54,676 nucleotides of DNA. It comes from CAZVRZ01 sp964629965. GTDB taxonomy: Bacteria > Chloroflexota > Anaerolineae > Anaerolineales > UBA4823. The stretch is taken from assembly GCA_964629965.1 (NCBI GenBank), contig CAZVRZ010000014.1:1-54676 (forward strand), written 5' to 3'. Each line of letters starts with the position of its first letter. Positions within the stretch are counted from its first letter, which is position 1. Positions 1-8,122 of this stretch are shown here, piece by piece. The position numbers were made by a program, and so were the translations under genes. The notes beneath the pieces were generated by a model, which saw nothing but the letters and a program-made list of their open reading frames with translations, was not told the DNA's origin and did not search any database.

Positions 1-25
1 GGTCTCCCCGTACACGAGTATACCT

Positions 26-37
26 GTTGGATCCAAC
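26..37. promoter_or_regulatory. 12-bp perfect palindrome, possible operator
   Basis: GTTGGATCCAAC is a perfect palindrome about 140 bases upstream of the RpiR-type regulator start. Regulators of this family often control their own promoters through palindromic sites, so an operator is possible. A palindrome of this length also occurs by chance, and the region upstream of the window is not visible. Confidence 0.2.
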
Positions 38-113
38 TCAGTATAACAATGACATACCAGATCCGAAGAAGACCTATTCTTTATGAATATTACAGGTTGG
101 CATTCAATATCAT

Positions 114-143
114 TTGCAATTATTTTTATTCCTATGATACACT
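114..143 (+). promoter_or_regulatory. Candidate sigma70-type promoter for the RpiR regulator
   Basis: TTGCAA (114-119) and TACACT (138-143) are separated by 18 bases, and the region around them is AT-rich. The -10 box lies about 30 bases before the chosen start at 177, leaving room for the AGGAGG at 164-169. The two boxes match the consensus only partly. Confidence 0.35.
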
Positions 144-176
144 TTGAAGGAGGAACTATATTTAGGAGGCGCAGGT

Positions 177-1019
177 ATGTCCTACGAGGATCGGATACGT
201 CGCGAGCGAACGGGTATGTCCAAGAGCTTTGCCAGGCTGGCCGATTTCTTACTTGACTCCTACGTGGAGTCTTCTTTCATGACCGCCAGCGAACTGGCTC
301 ACGTGCTAAACCTGGATGCAGCCACGGTGGTGCGTTTTTCTCAGCACCTGGGTTACAAGGGATTTCCAGAACTGCAGCGCGAGATCCGTTCAAAGGTCAA
401 GAATGACTTGCTCATCCGGCCGCTCGAAGCGGAAGTATCTCAATCGATTTCGGGCGTGGCGGTAGACACGGTGCGCGAACTGGCGCGTGACCTGGAACAA
501 ACTCGCATCTCGTTGGATATCGAGGCGCTCGCCAGGCTGGTCGAATCGCTCGGCAGCGCCCGGCGTATCATCGTCCTGGCAGACGCGCCTTCTCAGCCGG
601 CCGCTTATAACCTGGTGTACCTGCTCGAGCAGGGCGGCTTCCCCATTTTTATCGCCCGCTCTGGCGCCATCGACCTGGCGCGCACGGTGCACTCCGCTTC
701 TACTCAGGATATGATCCTGGCAATCGACATTTCCGGGCATTCCTCTTATATTCCCAATGCATTGAGCGAAGCACGCAAAAAAGATATTCCAACGGCCGCG
801 ATCGTGGGGGCGGCTTCGCTGCCTTCTGGCCGTTCAGCCGAGATCGTCCTGGCGGCCCAATCACACCTCTCGATCATCTCTGGCATGGTGACAATCGAGG
901 CATTGATCGTTGTCCTGGCGCAGGCGCTGCGCTGGCGTTTCCCGGAGCGCTTTGCCGGGGCAGAACAAGCCATCGATGAACTGAACAACCGCATCCAAAT
1001 TAACCCTGAGATGGCCTAA
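177..1019 (+). CDS. MurR/RpiR family transcriptional regulator
   Basis: A 280-residue DNA-binding regulator. The first ~75 residues form the HTH_6 fold (helix-turn-helix around ATVVRFSQHLGYKGF), and roughly residues 105-240 form a SIS sugar-isomerase domain that in this family binds phosphosugars. I chose ATG 177 because AGGAGG at 164-169 sits 7 bases before it; an in-frame TTG at 144 would add 11 residues without family support. The next gene, a fumarylacetoacetate-hydrolase-family enzyme, starts 12 bases after the stop, so the two are probably cotranscribed. The ligand cannot be read from the sequence. The family assignment is firm, the target unknown. Confidence 0.88.
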   Translation: MSYEDRIRRERTGMSKSFARLADFLLDSYVESSFMTASELAHVLNLDAATVVRFSQHLGYKGFPELQREIRSKVKNDLLIRPLEAEVSQSISGVAVDTVRELARDLEQTRISLDIEALARLVESLGSARRIIVLADAPSQPAAYNLVYLLEQGGFPIFIARSGAIDLARTVHSASTQDMILAIDISGHSSYIPNALSEARKKDIPTAAIVGAASLPSGRSAEIVLAAQSHLSIISGMVTIEALIVVLAQALRWRFPERFAGAEQAIDELNNRIQINPEMA

Positions 1020-1031
1020 AAACTGGAGAGA

Positions 1032-1820
1032 ATGAGCATGCGTTTTATCCGATACCAAGTGAAGAACGAAGAACCCCGTTACGGCTGGGTGCACGAAGAC
1101 ATGGTCGGCGCACTGGATGGCGATCCATTTGGCGAATACCGCCGCCAGGAGGCGGATATACCGCTGGCCTCCGTGCGCCTGTTGGCGCCTGTGCTTCCCA
1201 GCAAGATCGTCTGCGTGGGGCGCAATTACGTGGGGCATGCCCAAGAGCACAAGGCCGAAGTACCCGATCTGCCGCTGCTCTTTCTCAAGCCGCCCTCAGC
1301 GGTCATTGGCCACCAGGCCCCCATCCTGCTGCCCCCCCAGTCCGAGAACGTTCACCATGAGGCCGAGCTGGTGGTAGTCATTGGACGCAAGACGCGCTGG
1401 ATCGAACCGAACCAGGCGCCGGATCACATCTTCGGGTATACCTGCGGTAACGATGTGACTGCCCGCGATTTGCAGCTCAGAGACGGACAATGGACACGCA
1501 GCAAAAGCTTCGATACTTTTTGCGTCCTGGGACCCTGGGTAGAAACCCAATTCGATTCGGCGGATGCCATGATCACCTGCCACGTTAACGGTGAAATGCG
1601 CCAGATGAGTTCTACCCGCGACCTTGTTTTTCGCGTCAACCACCTGGTGGCCTTTACTTCGTCTGTGATGACTCTCTTACCGGGAGACGTGATCATGACC
1701 GGCACACCGGCCGGCGTTGGCCCATTAGTAGCCGGAGATACGGTGACGGTAAGCATCGAGGGGATCGGCGAACTGGTCAACCCGGTTCAAAACGAACCGG
1801 ATCGATTGCGCCCGGCCTGA
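1032..1820 (+). CDS. Fumarylacetoacetate hydrolase family protein
   Basis: A 262-residue single-domain enzyme of the FAH superfamily, which cleaves or decarboxylates C-C bonds of beta-diketo acids with a bound divalent metal. Family hallmarks are visible: VGRNYVGHA, the acidic metal-ligand stretch HHEAELVVVIG, GNDVTARDLQ, the SKSFDTFCVLGPW segment, and the C-terminal PGDVIMTGTPAGVGP. The length fits the small bacterial members (5-oxoprolinase-like PxpA is a different family; acylpyruvase or 2-hydroxyhepta-2,4-diene-1,7-dioate isomerase types are closer). GGAGAG precedes the start; a second ATG lies at 1038. It follows the RpiR-type regulator closely. The exact substrate cannot be assigned. 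Confidence 0.85.
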   Translation: MSMRFIRYQVKNEEPRYGWVHEDMVGALDGDPFGEYRRQEADIPLASVRLLAPVLPSKIVCVGRNYVGHAQEHKAEVPDLPLLFLKPPSAVIGHQAPILLPPQSENVHHEAELVVVIGRKTRWIEPNQAPDHIFGYTCGNDVTARDLQLRDGQWTRSKSFDTFCVLGPWVETQFDSADAMITCHVNGEMRQMSSTRDLVFRVNHLVAFTSSVMTLLPGDVIMTGTPAGVGPLVAGDTVTVSIEGIGELVNPVQNEPDRLRPA

Positions 1821-1829
1821 TCTGCCATT

Positions 1830-3065
1830 ATGAAATTACCCGACCTGGATATCCACACCGGAATCCAAACCCTGATAGCGGTACTGATCGTGGCGATCAT
1901 CCTGCTGTTCTTAAACGGTGTTCGTTCGATCCGCAAGGCCAGCAAGCTGAAGTTCTTCCGCATGCGCCGCGATCGCTCGATGGCCGGCTGGCGCATGGTG
2001 CTGGTCTCTCTGCTGCTCATCCCGGTGGTGCTGATCCTGAACAGCTTCGCCGAGCCGGTAATCTACACATTTGTGCCGCCTACCATTACGCTGACATTGA
2101 CGCCCACTGTAACCACAACCTTAACCATCACGACCACTCCCACCATCAGCCTGACTCCTACCATTACTACCACCCCTTCTGAAACCGACACGCCAACCAT
2201 CACCCCCACGCCGCACATCCCGCTGGCGATCGAGGCGCGCTTCGAGAGCGTAGTCACGCCGAACCCCGGCACGATCTTCAGCCCGCTGGTCTTTGCCCAA
2301 GGACTGGATGAGAACTATCAACCGATCGACCCAAGCGATATCTTTACCAACCCGGTCGGGCATATGTATGCGTATTTCACCTACGACCAAATGAGCATGA
2401 ACGCCCAATGGACGGCCTTGTGGTATCGCGGCGGCGAGCTGATGCACTTTGAGACGATGCCCTGGGATGGAGGCTCCGGCGGGATCGGGTACACCGATTG
2501 GAATCCCGAGGCGTATGAATGGCTGCCGGGCGAGTACGAGGTGCAGATCTTCGTTGGGCTGGATTGGAAGATCTCCGGGCGATTTATCGTGGAAGGAGAA
2601 GCGCCCACGCCCGAGCCGAGCCGCACTGCCACCGCCACCGCATCCGGCACCGCCACCGTAACCGCCACGCGCACGCCGCTGCCCACGCCGACCGTTACAC
2701 CTTCTCGCACCCCCACCGCCACCGCTTCCGACACTCCCACTGTAACTGCCACGCGCACGCCGACGCCCACACCAACCGTCACACCTTCTCGCACACCGAC
2801 CAACACACCGGGGCCAACCACGACGCCGACGCCCAAGCCGTCCAACACACCTTCCCGCACACCGACCGCTACACCACTTCCGACCATGACATCAACGCCC
2901 AAGCCAACATCTACGCCGACAATGACACCGACGGTGACACTGACGCGCACACCTGCGCCGCCTACTCCCACGCTTCGCCCGACCATCACCCGACTGCCAA
3001 CCGAGACGGTCACGCCAACCAGGCCAACGGCGACCCGCGCCCCCACCTATACTGCGCGTCCGTAA
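1830..3065 (+). CDS. Membrane protein with Thr/Pro-rich linkers, function unknown
   Basis: A 411-residue protein I cannot assign to a family. It has two hydrophobic helices near the N-terminus (about residues 11-30 and 54-74), then a Thr-rich stretch (about 80-130). A globular region follows (about 131-255, rich in Trp/Tyr, ending in a beta-rich GEYEVQIFV segment that resembles an extracellular immunoglobulin-like module). The last ~150 residues are Thr/Pro/Ser repeats. Such linkers are common in surface proteins of Anaerolineae and are probably O-glycosylated or extended stalks. The start lacks a clear ribosome binding site and lies 9 bases after the preceding stop. The minus strand of the repeat is open only because of codon bias. 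Confidence 0.75.
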   Translation: MKLPDLDIHTGIQTLIAVLIVAIILLFLNGVRSIRKASKLKFFRMRRDRSMAGWRMVLVSLLLIPVVLILNSFAEPVIYTFVPPTITLTLTPTVTTTLTITTTPTISLTPTITTTPSETDTPTITPTPHIPLAIEARFESVVTPNPGTIFSPLVFAQGLDENYQPIDPSDIFTNPVGHMYAYFTYDQMSMNAQWTALWYRGGELMHFETMPWDGGSGGIGYTDWNPEAYEWLPGEYEVQIFVGLDWKISGRFIVEGEAPTPEPSRTATATASGTATVTATRTPLPTPTVTPSRTPTATASDTPTVTATRTPTPTPTVTPSRTPTNTPGPTTTPTPKPSNTPSRTPTATPLPTMTSTPKPTSTPTMTPTVTLTRTPAPPTPTLRPTITRLPTETVTPTRPTATRAPTYTARP

Positions 3066-3094
3066 ATCAACCGCACTGAGAGCAACTTGGAGAA

Positions 3095-3138
3095 TTTAGG
3101 GTATTGCAGGGTAGCAAAGCCACCTGCAATACCCTAAA
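3095..3138. repeat. 16-bp perfect inverted repeat (hairpin)
   Basis: TTTAGGGTATTGCAGG at 3095-3110 and its exact complement at 3123-3138 enclose a 12-base loop. It lies 30 bases after the stop of the Thr/Pro-rich gene and before the promoter of the toxin-antitoxin pair. No U-tract follows on either strand, so it is not a canonical intrinsic terminator, but it may act as a 3'-end processing or stabilising hairpin. Confidence 0.6.
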
Positions 3139-3179
3139 ACCATGCTTTTCTTAAAGCGGAGCTGCGCCTTAGGCAAGCC

Positions 3180-3208
3180 TTGCGATGTTATGCTGTTTGT
3201 GTTATCAT
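3180..3208 (+). promoter_or_regulatory. Promoter of the VapBC-like pair
   Basis: TTGCGA (3180-3185), a 17-base spacer and TATCAT (3203-3208) lie 43 bases before the antitoxin ATG. The imperfect dyad TGATG-N6-CATCA (3220-3235), just downstream, is positioned like the autoregulatory operator expected of such pairs. Confidence 0.45.
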
Positions 3209-3219
3209 AATGGCAATAG

Positions 3220-3235
3220 TGATGTAATGTCATCA
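3220..3235. promoter_or_regulatory. Imperfect dyad, candidate antitoxin operator
   Basis: TGATG and CATCA are inverted around six bases, between the -10 box and the AGGAGG of the antitoxin gene. Ribbon-helix-helix antitoxins commonly bind such sites with their toxin. The half-sites are short, so this is only a candidate. Confidence 0.3.
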
Positions 3236-3250
3236 TCATAGGAGGCCGTT

Positions 3251-3496
3251 ATGATCCGCACACAAATCCAAATCACCTCTGAACAGGCCCGCGCCCTTAA
3301 ACGCTTGGCAGCCAGGGAAGGAAAATCGGTCGCCGAGCTGATCCGCATCAGCCTAGATGAGATGCTGCGGACCGGCGGCCTCAAAGACCAGGAAGCTTTA
3401 CGGCAAAAAGCCAGCGCGGCCGCCGGTCGATTCCATGGCCCACCAGACATGGCCGAAAATCACGATGCATACTTAGCCGAGGCACTGGATAAATGA
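3251..3496 (+). CDS. Ribbon-helix-helix antitoxin, VapB-like
   Basis: An 81-residue protein. Its first ~45 residues match the ribbon-helix-helix pattern: a short beta strand (RTQIQITSEQ), a helix, then SVAELIRISLDEML. The acidic and small-residue C-terminal half would wrap the toxin. AGGAGG lies just upstream of the start. The stop overlaps the start of the PIN-domain gene by 4 bases (ATGA), the usual antitoxin-first arrangement. In this class the antitoxin neutralises the ribonuclease and, with it, represses the shared promoter. Assignment is strong because of the partner gene. Confidence 0.85.
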   Translation: MIRTQIQITSEQARALKRLAAREGKSVAELIRISLDEMLRTGGLKDQEALRQKASAAAGRFHGPPDMAENHDAYLAEALDK

Positions 3497-3906
3497 CCTT
3501 TTTTGTGGACACGGCTGCCTTCCTGGCAGTACTTAATGCCAACGACCAGTATCACGCCGCCGCAAGCCAACAGTGGGACAGGCTGCTCTCTTCAAATTCG
3601 ATCCTGTTCAGCAGTAATTATGTTGTCCTGGAAACGACCACGCTGCTCCAGCACAGGTTTGGCATTGAAGCAGTGAGACTGTTCGAAAGCGATGTCTTGC
3701 CGGTCATTGAAATCGCCTGGGTGGACGAGGAAATTCACAAGCAGGGAATGAGCGCTTTACTGGCGGCGAATCGACGTAATCTTTCGTTGGTGGACTGTAC
3801 CAGTTTCGAGATCATCCGCCAGGTTGGCTTGGGCGCGGTCTTTACGTTTGACCCCCATTTTAGCGAACAAGGGTTCACAGTGGCGCCGGCCCTGCGCGCC
3901 AGGTGA
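3493..3906 (+). CDS. PIN domain ribonuclease toxin, VapC-like
   Basis: A 137-residue PIN-domain protein. The acidic residues that bind Mg/Mn in this nuclease fold are present: D6 (FFVDTAAF), E47 (VVLETTTLL), D101 (LVDCTSFEI) and D120 (FTFDPHF). VapC toxins cut tRNA or rRNA when released from the antitoxin; the RNA target here is unknown. It is translationally coupled to the antitoxin by the ATGA overlap. Length is normal for the family and nothing suggests inactivation. Confidence 0.88.
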   Translation: MTFFVDTAAFLAVLNANDQYHAAASQQWDRLLSSNSILFSSNYVVLETTTLLQHRFGIEAVRLFESDVLPVIEIAWVDEEIHKQGMSALLAANRRNLSLVDCTSFEIIRQVGLGAVFTFDPHFSEQGFTVAPALRAR

Positions 3907-3977
3907 CAGCCGCTTGGAAAGCTATGCAGAGCATAATCAAGGCTGAATGAGGATCTCCGGGGCAGTTTGCCGGCGCG

Positions 3978-4886
3978 TTAAATATATTGAGCGATCTGGG
4001 CTGCCAGGCGAGCATTGTTGTGCAGTAACGCCAGGTTGGCCTGCAAACTGGACCCCTCGGTCAATTCGCTGACCCGCTGCAGTAAGAAAGGTGTGACGGC
4101 CTGGCCACGAATGCCTTTGGAGCGCGCTTCTGCCAGCGCCTGCTGAATAGCCTGCTCGACAAATTCGGGCTCAAGGGCGCTTTCAGCAGGAGGGGGTTGG
4201 ACCACCAGCACCGCGCCGGGCATGCCCAATTCCCAGTGTGACCTGGCAAGCTGGGCAATCTCCTGCGGTGTATCCAGGCGCACGCCGACTGGCAAACCGC
4301 TCTGGCGCGAGTAAAATGCAGGAAACTCGTCCGTTTGGTAGCCGACCACAGGAATGCCGAGCGTTTCCAAAAGCTCAATGGTTGCCGGCAGATCAAGGAT
4401 GGCTTTGGCTCCGGCGCAGACGACAACCAGCGGCGAGCGCTGCATCTGCTGCAAATCGGCGGACACATCAAAGGGGGCATCTCGATGAACGCCGCCGATG
4501 CCGCCGGTGGCAAAGACGTGCAGCCCGGCAGATTGGGCAGCGAACAAAGTACCAGCAACAGTGGCGCCGCCGCTGCGGCGTAATGTGATCGCCGGGGCAT
4601 AATCGCGCACGCTAATCTTATAGACCGGTTGTTCAGTCGACAGACGCTCTAGTTGAGCAGCCTCCATGCCCACGTAGATCAACCCATCGAGTACAGCGAT
4701 GGTAGCCGGTACCGCATCATTTTGGATTACTTCCAGCTCCATGTCACGCGCTAGTTGCAGATTTTGTGGATATGGCAATCCGTGCGTGATGACGGTGGAT
4801 TCCAGGGCGACCAGAGGCTTTTGGCGTTCCAAGGCTTTTTCGACGGTTGGGCTAAGATGAATTGAAGATGGGAGAAAAGTGGCCAT
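3978..4886 (-). CDS. psuG: Pseudouridine-5'-phosphate glycosidase
   Basis: A 302-residue enzyme that splits (or forms) the C-C glycosidic bond of pseudouridine 5'-phosphate to uracil and ribose 5-phosphate, using Mn and a lysine Schiff base. Family motifs include VALESTVITHGLPYPQN near the N-terminus, ATGGIGGVHR, VVCAGAKAILDLPATIELLETLG, and the asparagine-rich end SLQANLALLHNNARLAA. It is the second gene of a minus-strand pair: its ATG shares one base with the TAA of the upstream PfkB-type kinase (TAATG), so translation is coupled. Together they degrade pseudouridine, and the uracil released could feed the uracil phosphoribosyltransferase at 28578. Confidence 0.95.
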   Translation of the reverse strand: MATFLPSSIHLSPTVEKALERQKPLVALESTVITHGLPYPQNLQLARDMELEVIQNDAVPATIAVLDGLIYVGMEAAQLERLSTEQPVYKISVRDYAPAITLRRSGGATVAGTLFAAQSAGLHVFATGGIGGVHRDAPFDVSADLQQMQRSPLVVVCAGAKAILDLPATIELLETLGIPVVGYQTDEFPAFYSRQSGLPVGVRLDTPQEIAQLARSHWELGMPGAVLVVQPPPAESALEPEFVEQAIQQALAEARSKGIRGQAVTPFLLQRVSELTEGSSLQANLALLHNNARLAAQIAQYI

Positions 4887-5839
4887 TAGATCACCAGGTG
4901 GTCGTAAAGCTTTTCTAGGGATAAGTCGGTTAGAACGGCGCCCGGCTTACCAATGGTAAGCGAGGCGGCTGAAACCCCTAGACGCACAGCATCGTCTATG
5001 GGGATATTGTTCAAAAGTGCAAACAGCACGGTAGCAGTCAAGGCATCACCGGCGCCGGTTGGATCAACAATGGCTGTGCGGATAGCTGGGATATGCCCGC
5101 TAGTTTCGGAGGTTCCATAAACCACACCCGATTCCGCCAATGCAATAATGACGATCCCCACACCCTGGCTTACCAACGTTTTGGCTGCCTGCAGTGCTTC
5201 GCGGCGCCGTGAGGTAGTGATTTGTTCGCCGGTCAGCACGGCGGCTTCGGCGCAATTTGGCGAGATCAATGCCAGGTGTTTTAGGTAGGGTAGAAGCCTG
5301 GGAGCAAGCAGAACAGAAGTTGGGTCGGCACAGACAGGTATGCCAGCCCGGCCAGCCAATGATATGACTGTACGCAGGGTTTGTTTCGGCAGATTGGCGT
5401 CTATAAAGACAGCCGAGGCCTCAAAAAAAAGGTTTTCGTGCTGGCGGATATACGCTGAAGTAACTTCAGTGATCACGCGCATATCATCCAAGGCAACCAG
5501 CAGCCCGCCGTTAGGATTGATAAAACCTAGATAAGAGCCGGTGGGATTGGAAGGAGAACGAGAAATATAATCAGTATTTATACCTACCTGATGAATATGC
5601 TCCAGCAATTGATCACCATAGTAATCAGTCCCAACTGCGGTGAGCAAAGTCACTGGTTGGCCAAGACGCGCAAGATTTTCGGCCACGTTCCGCCCCACGC
5701 CACCAAAAGAAATGCGGATCTGGGCGGGGTTGGATGTGCCCATATGTAGGTCGCCGGATAATTTACCCACAAGATCGGTACCGGCGGCTCCGATTACCAA
5801 CACCGGCGCTTTCGGGTCTGGAGAAAAATCCTTATCCAT
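4886..5839 (-). CDS. psuK: PfkB family kinase, probable pseudouridine kinase
   Basis: A 317-residue ribokinase-like kinase. It carries the glycine-rich N-terminal signature (SFGGVGRNVAENLARLG) and the C-terminal DPTGAGDALTAT with the catalytic Asp. PfkB enzymes phosphorylate sugars or nucleosides; coupling to psuG makes pseudouridine the likely substrate. I placed the start at ATG 5839 because GAGGA lies 8-9 bases upstream; a TTG five codons earlier (5854) overlaps that site. A TACAAT-like -10 (complement of 5871-5876) may drive it. Its promoter region lies back-to-back with that of the radical SAM operon. Confidence 0.88.
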   Translation of the reverse strand: MDKDFSPDPKAPVLVIGAAGTDLVGKLSGDLHMGTSNPAQIRISFGGVGRNVAENLARLGQPVTLLTAVGTDYYGDQLLEHIHQVGINTDYISRSPSNPTGSYLGFINPNGGLLVALDDMRVITEVTSAYIRQHENLFFEASAVFIDANLPKQTLRTVISLAGRAGIPVCADPTSVLLAPRLLPYLKHLALISPNCAEAAVLTGEQITTSRRREALQAAKTLVSQGVGIVIIALAESGVVYGTSETSGHIPAIRTAIVDPTGAGDALTATVLFALLNNIPIDDAVRLGVSAASLTIGKPGAVLTDLSLEKLYDHLVI

Positions 5840-5948
5840 TATATTATTCCTCAACGATGCAGTTCAGTGTATTGTAACCGAACTTGTGCAATTTCATATA
5901 TACCATATCTCGGTTTTCGGGTTAAGAAAATAAAAACAAAAATACCCC

Positions 5949-5977
5949 TTGCCAGAACAATTGTTCTGGTATATAAT
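5949..5977 (+). promoter_or_regulatory. Promoter with an 18-bp palindromic operator in its spacer
   Basis: TTGCCA (5949-5954), a 17-base spacer and TATAAT (5972-5977) form a near-consensus promoter 20 bases before the radical SAM start. The perfect palindrome CCAGAACAATTGTTCTGG (5952-5969) overlaps the end of the -35 and fills most of the spacer. A protein bound there would block RNA polymerase. The core GAAC-N4-GTTC is the core of the LexA box in Bacillus-type bacteria. Promoter and palindrome are directly visible; identity of the regulator is inference. Confidence 0.75.
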
Positions 5978-5997
5978 TTATTTTCTAAGAAGAACAT

Positions 5998-6726
5998 ATG
6001 TACCAATACGAAGACCAGACGCCGACTTTGAGACTGCCTGAGCTTTACCAAGAGGGTCATTGGCTCAATGTGGCAGCTTTCAATCCCATGACCTATGCTT
6101 TGGGAAAAGGTTTGCGCGCCGCACTATGGGTTCAAGGCTGCCCTATTCACTGCCAGGGTTGTGTGTCCCCAGATTGGCAAGATTATAGAGAGGCCCAGAT
6201 CGTACCGGTTGACGAAATGGTCGAACGCATCCTGTCAATCCCAGGCATCCAGGGTCTGACTCTATCCGGCGGCGAGCCGATGGAACAGGCTTCCGCGCTG
6301 GCAACGTTAGTGAATCATTTACGCTTGCAACGCGATCTGGATGTAATTTGCTTCAGTGGATATTCCCTGGAGCGGCTCAGAAATCACCCACCTAATCCGG
6401 GTGTTCCAAAGCTCATTGAGGAGATCGATGTTTTGATCGATGGCCCATACCTGCCCGAATTCAACAACGATTGCGGGTTACGCGGCAGCACCAACCAGAC
6501 AGTTCACTATCTCAGTGATCGGCTAAAAGATTATGATTTCATAAATATTCCTCGTTCAATAGAAGTAAACATCCTGGAAGGCCAGGTATTCTTCACTGGT
6601 ATTCCTTCCAAAAAAATATCAACAGCCATTGAGCAAGGGATTGAGAATGCAATGCCGGAATCCGAAAAGGATGGCTCCACAACAAATAAATTATTTACCA
6701 CAGGAGGTCTCCGTGAGTGGGCATAA
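5998..6726 (+). CDS. Small radical SAM protein, NrdG/activase-like
   Basis: A 242-residue radical SAM protein. C48, C52 and C55 (GCPIHCQGC) form the CX3CX2C motif that binds the 4Fe-4S cluster, and GGEP at residues 91-94 is the SAM-binding motif. Size and the WVQGCPIHCQGC context resemble glycyl-radical activating enzymes such as NrdG, but no glycyl radical enzyme is encoded in this window. It is the first gene of a three-gene operon behind the palindrome-bearing promoter, and its end overlaps the next gene by 14 bases. The last ~40 residues are poorly conserved in character and Ser/Thr-rich. Its substrate is unknown; modification of a protein partner encoded in the operon is an inference. 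Confidence 0.85.
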   Translation: MYQYEDQTPTLRLPELYQEGHWLNVAAFNPMTYALGKGLRAALWVQGCPIHCQGCVSPDWQDYREAQIVPVDEMVERILSIPGIQGLTLSGGEPMEQASALATLVNHLRLQRDLDVICFSGYSLERLRNHPPNPGVPKLIEEIDVLIDGPYLPEFNNDCGLRGSTNQTVHYLSDRLKDYDFINIPRSIEVNILEGQVFFTGIPSKKISTAIEQGIENAMPESEKDGSTTNKLFTTGGLREWA

Positions 6727-8122
6727 GCGTACAACTATCACAATTAACTCCGAAGACTACCGGCGGCTTCACGATTCCGAAAAACGGCTGCGCATGGTAG
6801 AAAAAGATTACGAAGATGTCCAGAAAAAGATCAAATCGATCCAGATTGAGAATTTGAAACGAGCCAGCGAGGATTTCGAAGCTCGCCAACAATCCTATCA
6901 AATCAGCTTACAAGGCATGGATCAAAGACTGGATGTCATTGAGGAAGTTTCAAATCTAAACCTGGCAAATCATTATCAAATCCTCCAAGAAGAAATACAG
7001 ATAAACCAGGTGAATAGTGCATTAGATGTGTGGCAAGAAGTTAACCAGGCATTAGAGAATCAATCACAAGCAGTACAAACCATGCTTTTAGAACAGGATG
7101 CCAAACAATGGGAAACCTTTCGTCGCCTACGGCTTTCTATCCATCATATGGAAAACGAAGCTCAAAGTAAACAGGAGGTAGCCCTAGCTGCTATCCTTTC
7201 CGATGAGATTCTAGTGCAAGCTTTGTCAGTCAATTACCCGATGGAGAAATTCGCCCCGGGATTCCTGGATCAAGTACAGATCGAATTGACTCAGGCACAT
7301 AGCAATTTAGAAAACGGTTTTAGCGAGTCGGCCTTGTCAGGAGCGCAGCAGGTTTTCCGTGAGCTAACCCGCACACGCCTGGAAATCGAAGAGAAGATCC
7401 AACAACACAACCTGTTACGAATATCACTCATTGACCAAGCTCAAAGGATCTTTGAAACTGCCCGGTTGAATCGATCAGCACCAGCGATCGATATGGAAGG
7501 GAACCAATTAGGTATATCAATCGACGTGAATCTCTGGTCTTCAGGTAAATATAATATTCTGGCCAGGGAGTGTAAAAACCTGCTTACCAGCCTACAACGC
7601 GATACAGGGCAATTAGAAATCGAAGACTTATATCATATCCATAATCAATTGCGCACCTTGGAAATTAATTTAGATGAAACGATTTTCCAGGCGCGGTTAA
7701 CGGTGTTATCATCCCAACTTCGTTATAACATGGCGGAATGTGTGGTCACCGCCCTTCACCAGCAAGGTTACGAATTAGTTGAAGGTACTTACGAACAAGA
7801 AGATATGCGCAATCCTTACTTTACCATCATGCAAAACCTGGAAGGCAGCCAGGTCGTAGTACGGTTATCACCCATACCGGGTGAAGTTGAGAACCAATCG
7901 ATTGATGTGTATTCGTATGATCAAGAACCACGCACACAGCATGAAATGCGCCAACGAGCAAATGAATTATCTACGTCATTAAAGAGTTACGGATTAGGCG
8001 TTGGGATTATGCAAACTGTCAATGAAAATAGTACGTATGACCGTCTCCCCAAAAACAATACCCACACCGAATCGCAAGAATTGCGAGGTCACTCATCTCG
8101 GAGTTATCATGAGAGGAATTGA
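6713..8122 (+). CDS. Coiled-coil protein of the AAA+ operon, function unknown
   Basis: A 469-residue protein I do not recognise. I chose GTG 6713 because AGGAGGT (6702-6708) precedes it; upstream in-frame starts lie inside the radical SAM gene. The N-terminus (RTTITINSEDYRRL) looks like a short beta strand. Long charged, Gln/Glu-rich helices with coiled-coil character follow to about residue 360. A compact alpha/beta module comes next (about 365-425, around GYELVEGTYEQ and the strand SQVVVRLSP), then a polar tail. No signal peptide or membrane helix is visible. It overlaps the genes on both sides (14 bases each), so the three products are likely made together. It may be the scaffold or substrate of the AAA+ protein; that is inference. 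Confidence 0.75.
   Translation: MSGHKRTTITINSEDYRRLHDSEKRLRMVEKDYEDVQKKIKSIQIENLKRASEDFEARQQSYQISLQGMDQRLDVIEEVSNLNLANHYQILQEEIQINQVNSALDVWQEVNQALENQSQAVQTMLLEQDAKQWETFRRLRLSIHHMENEAQSKQEVALAAILSDEILVQALSVNYPMEKFAPGFLDQVQIELTQAHSNLENGFSESALSGAQQVFRELTRTRLEIEEKIQQHNLLRISLIDQAQRIFETARLNRSAPAIDMEGNQLGISIDVNLWSSGKYNILARECKNLLTSLQRDTGQLEIEDLYHIHNQLRTLEINLDETIFQARLTVLSSQLRYNMAECVVTALHQQGYELVEGTYEQEDMRNPYFTIMQNLEGSQVVVRLSPIPGEVENQSIDVYSYDQEPRTQHEMRQRANELSTSLKSYGLGVGIMQTVNENSTYDRLPKNNTHTESQELRGHSSRSYHERN

Noticed and set aside
2381..3046. Long open frame on the minus strand under the Thr/Pro-rich gene
   Set aside because: Caused by codon bias of the ACN CCN repeat; the protein has no family and no start site.
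3865..3876. GAACAAGGGTTC, matching GAAC-N4-GTTC
   Set aside because: Lies within the toxin coding region away from a promoter. About one such 12-mer is expected by chance in this window, so it does not add support to the LexA idea.
5998..6726. Calling the radical SAM gene nrdG
   Set aside because: No NrdD or other glycyl-radical enzyme is encoded nearby, and its operon partners suggest another substrate.
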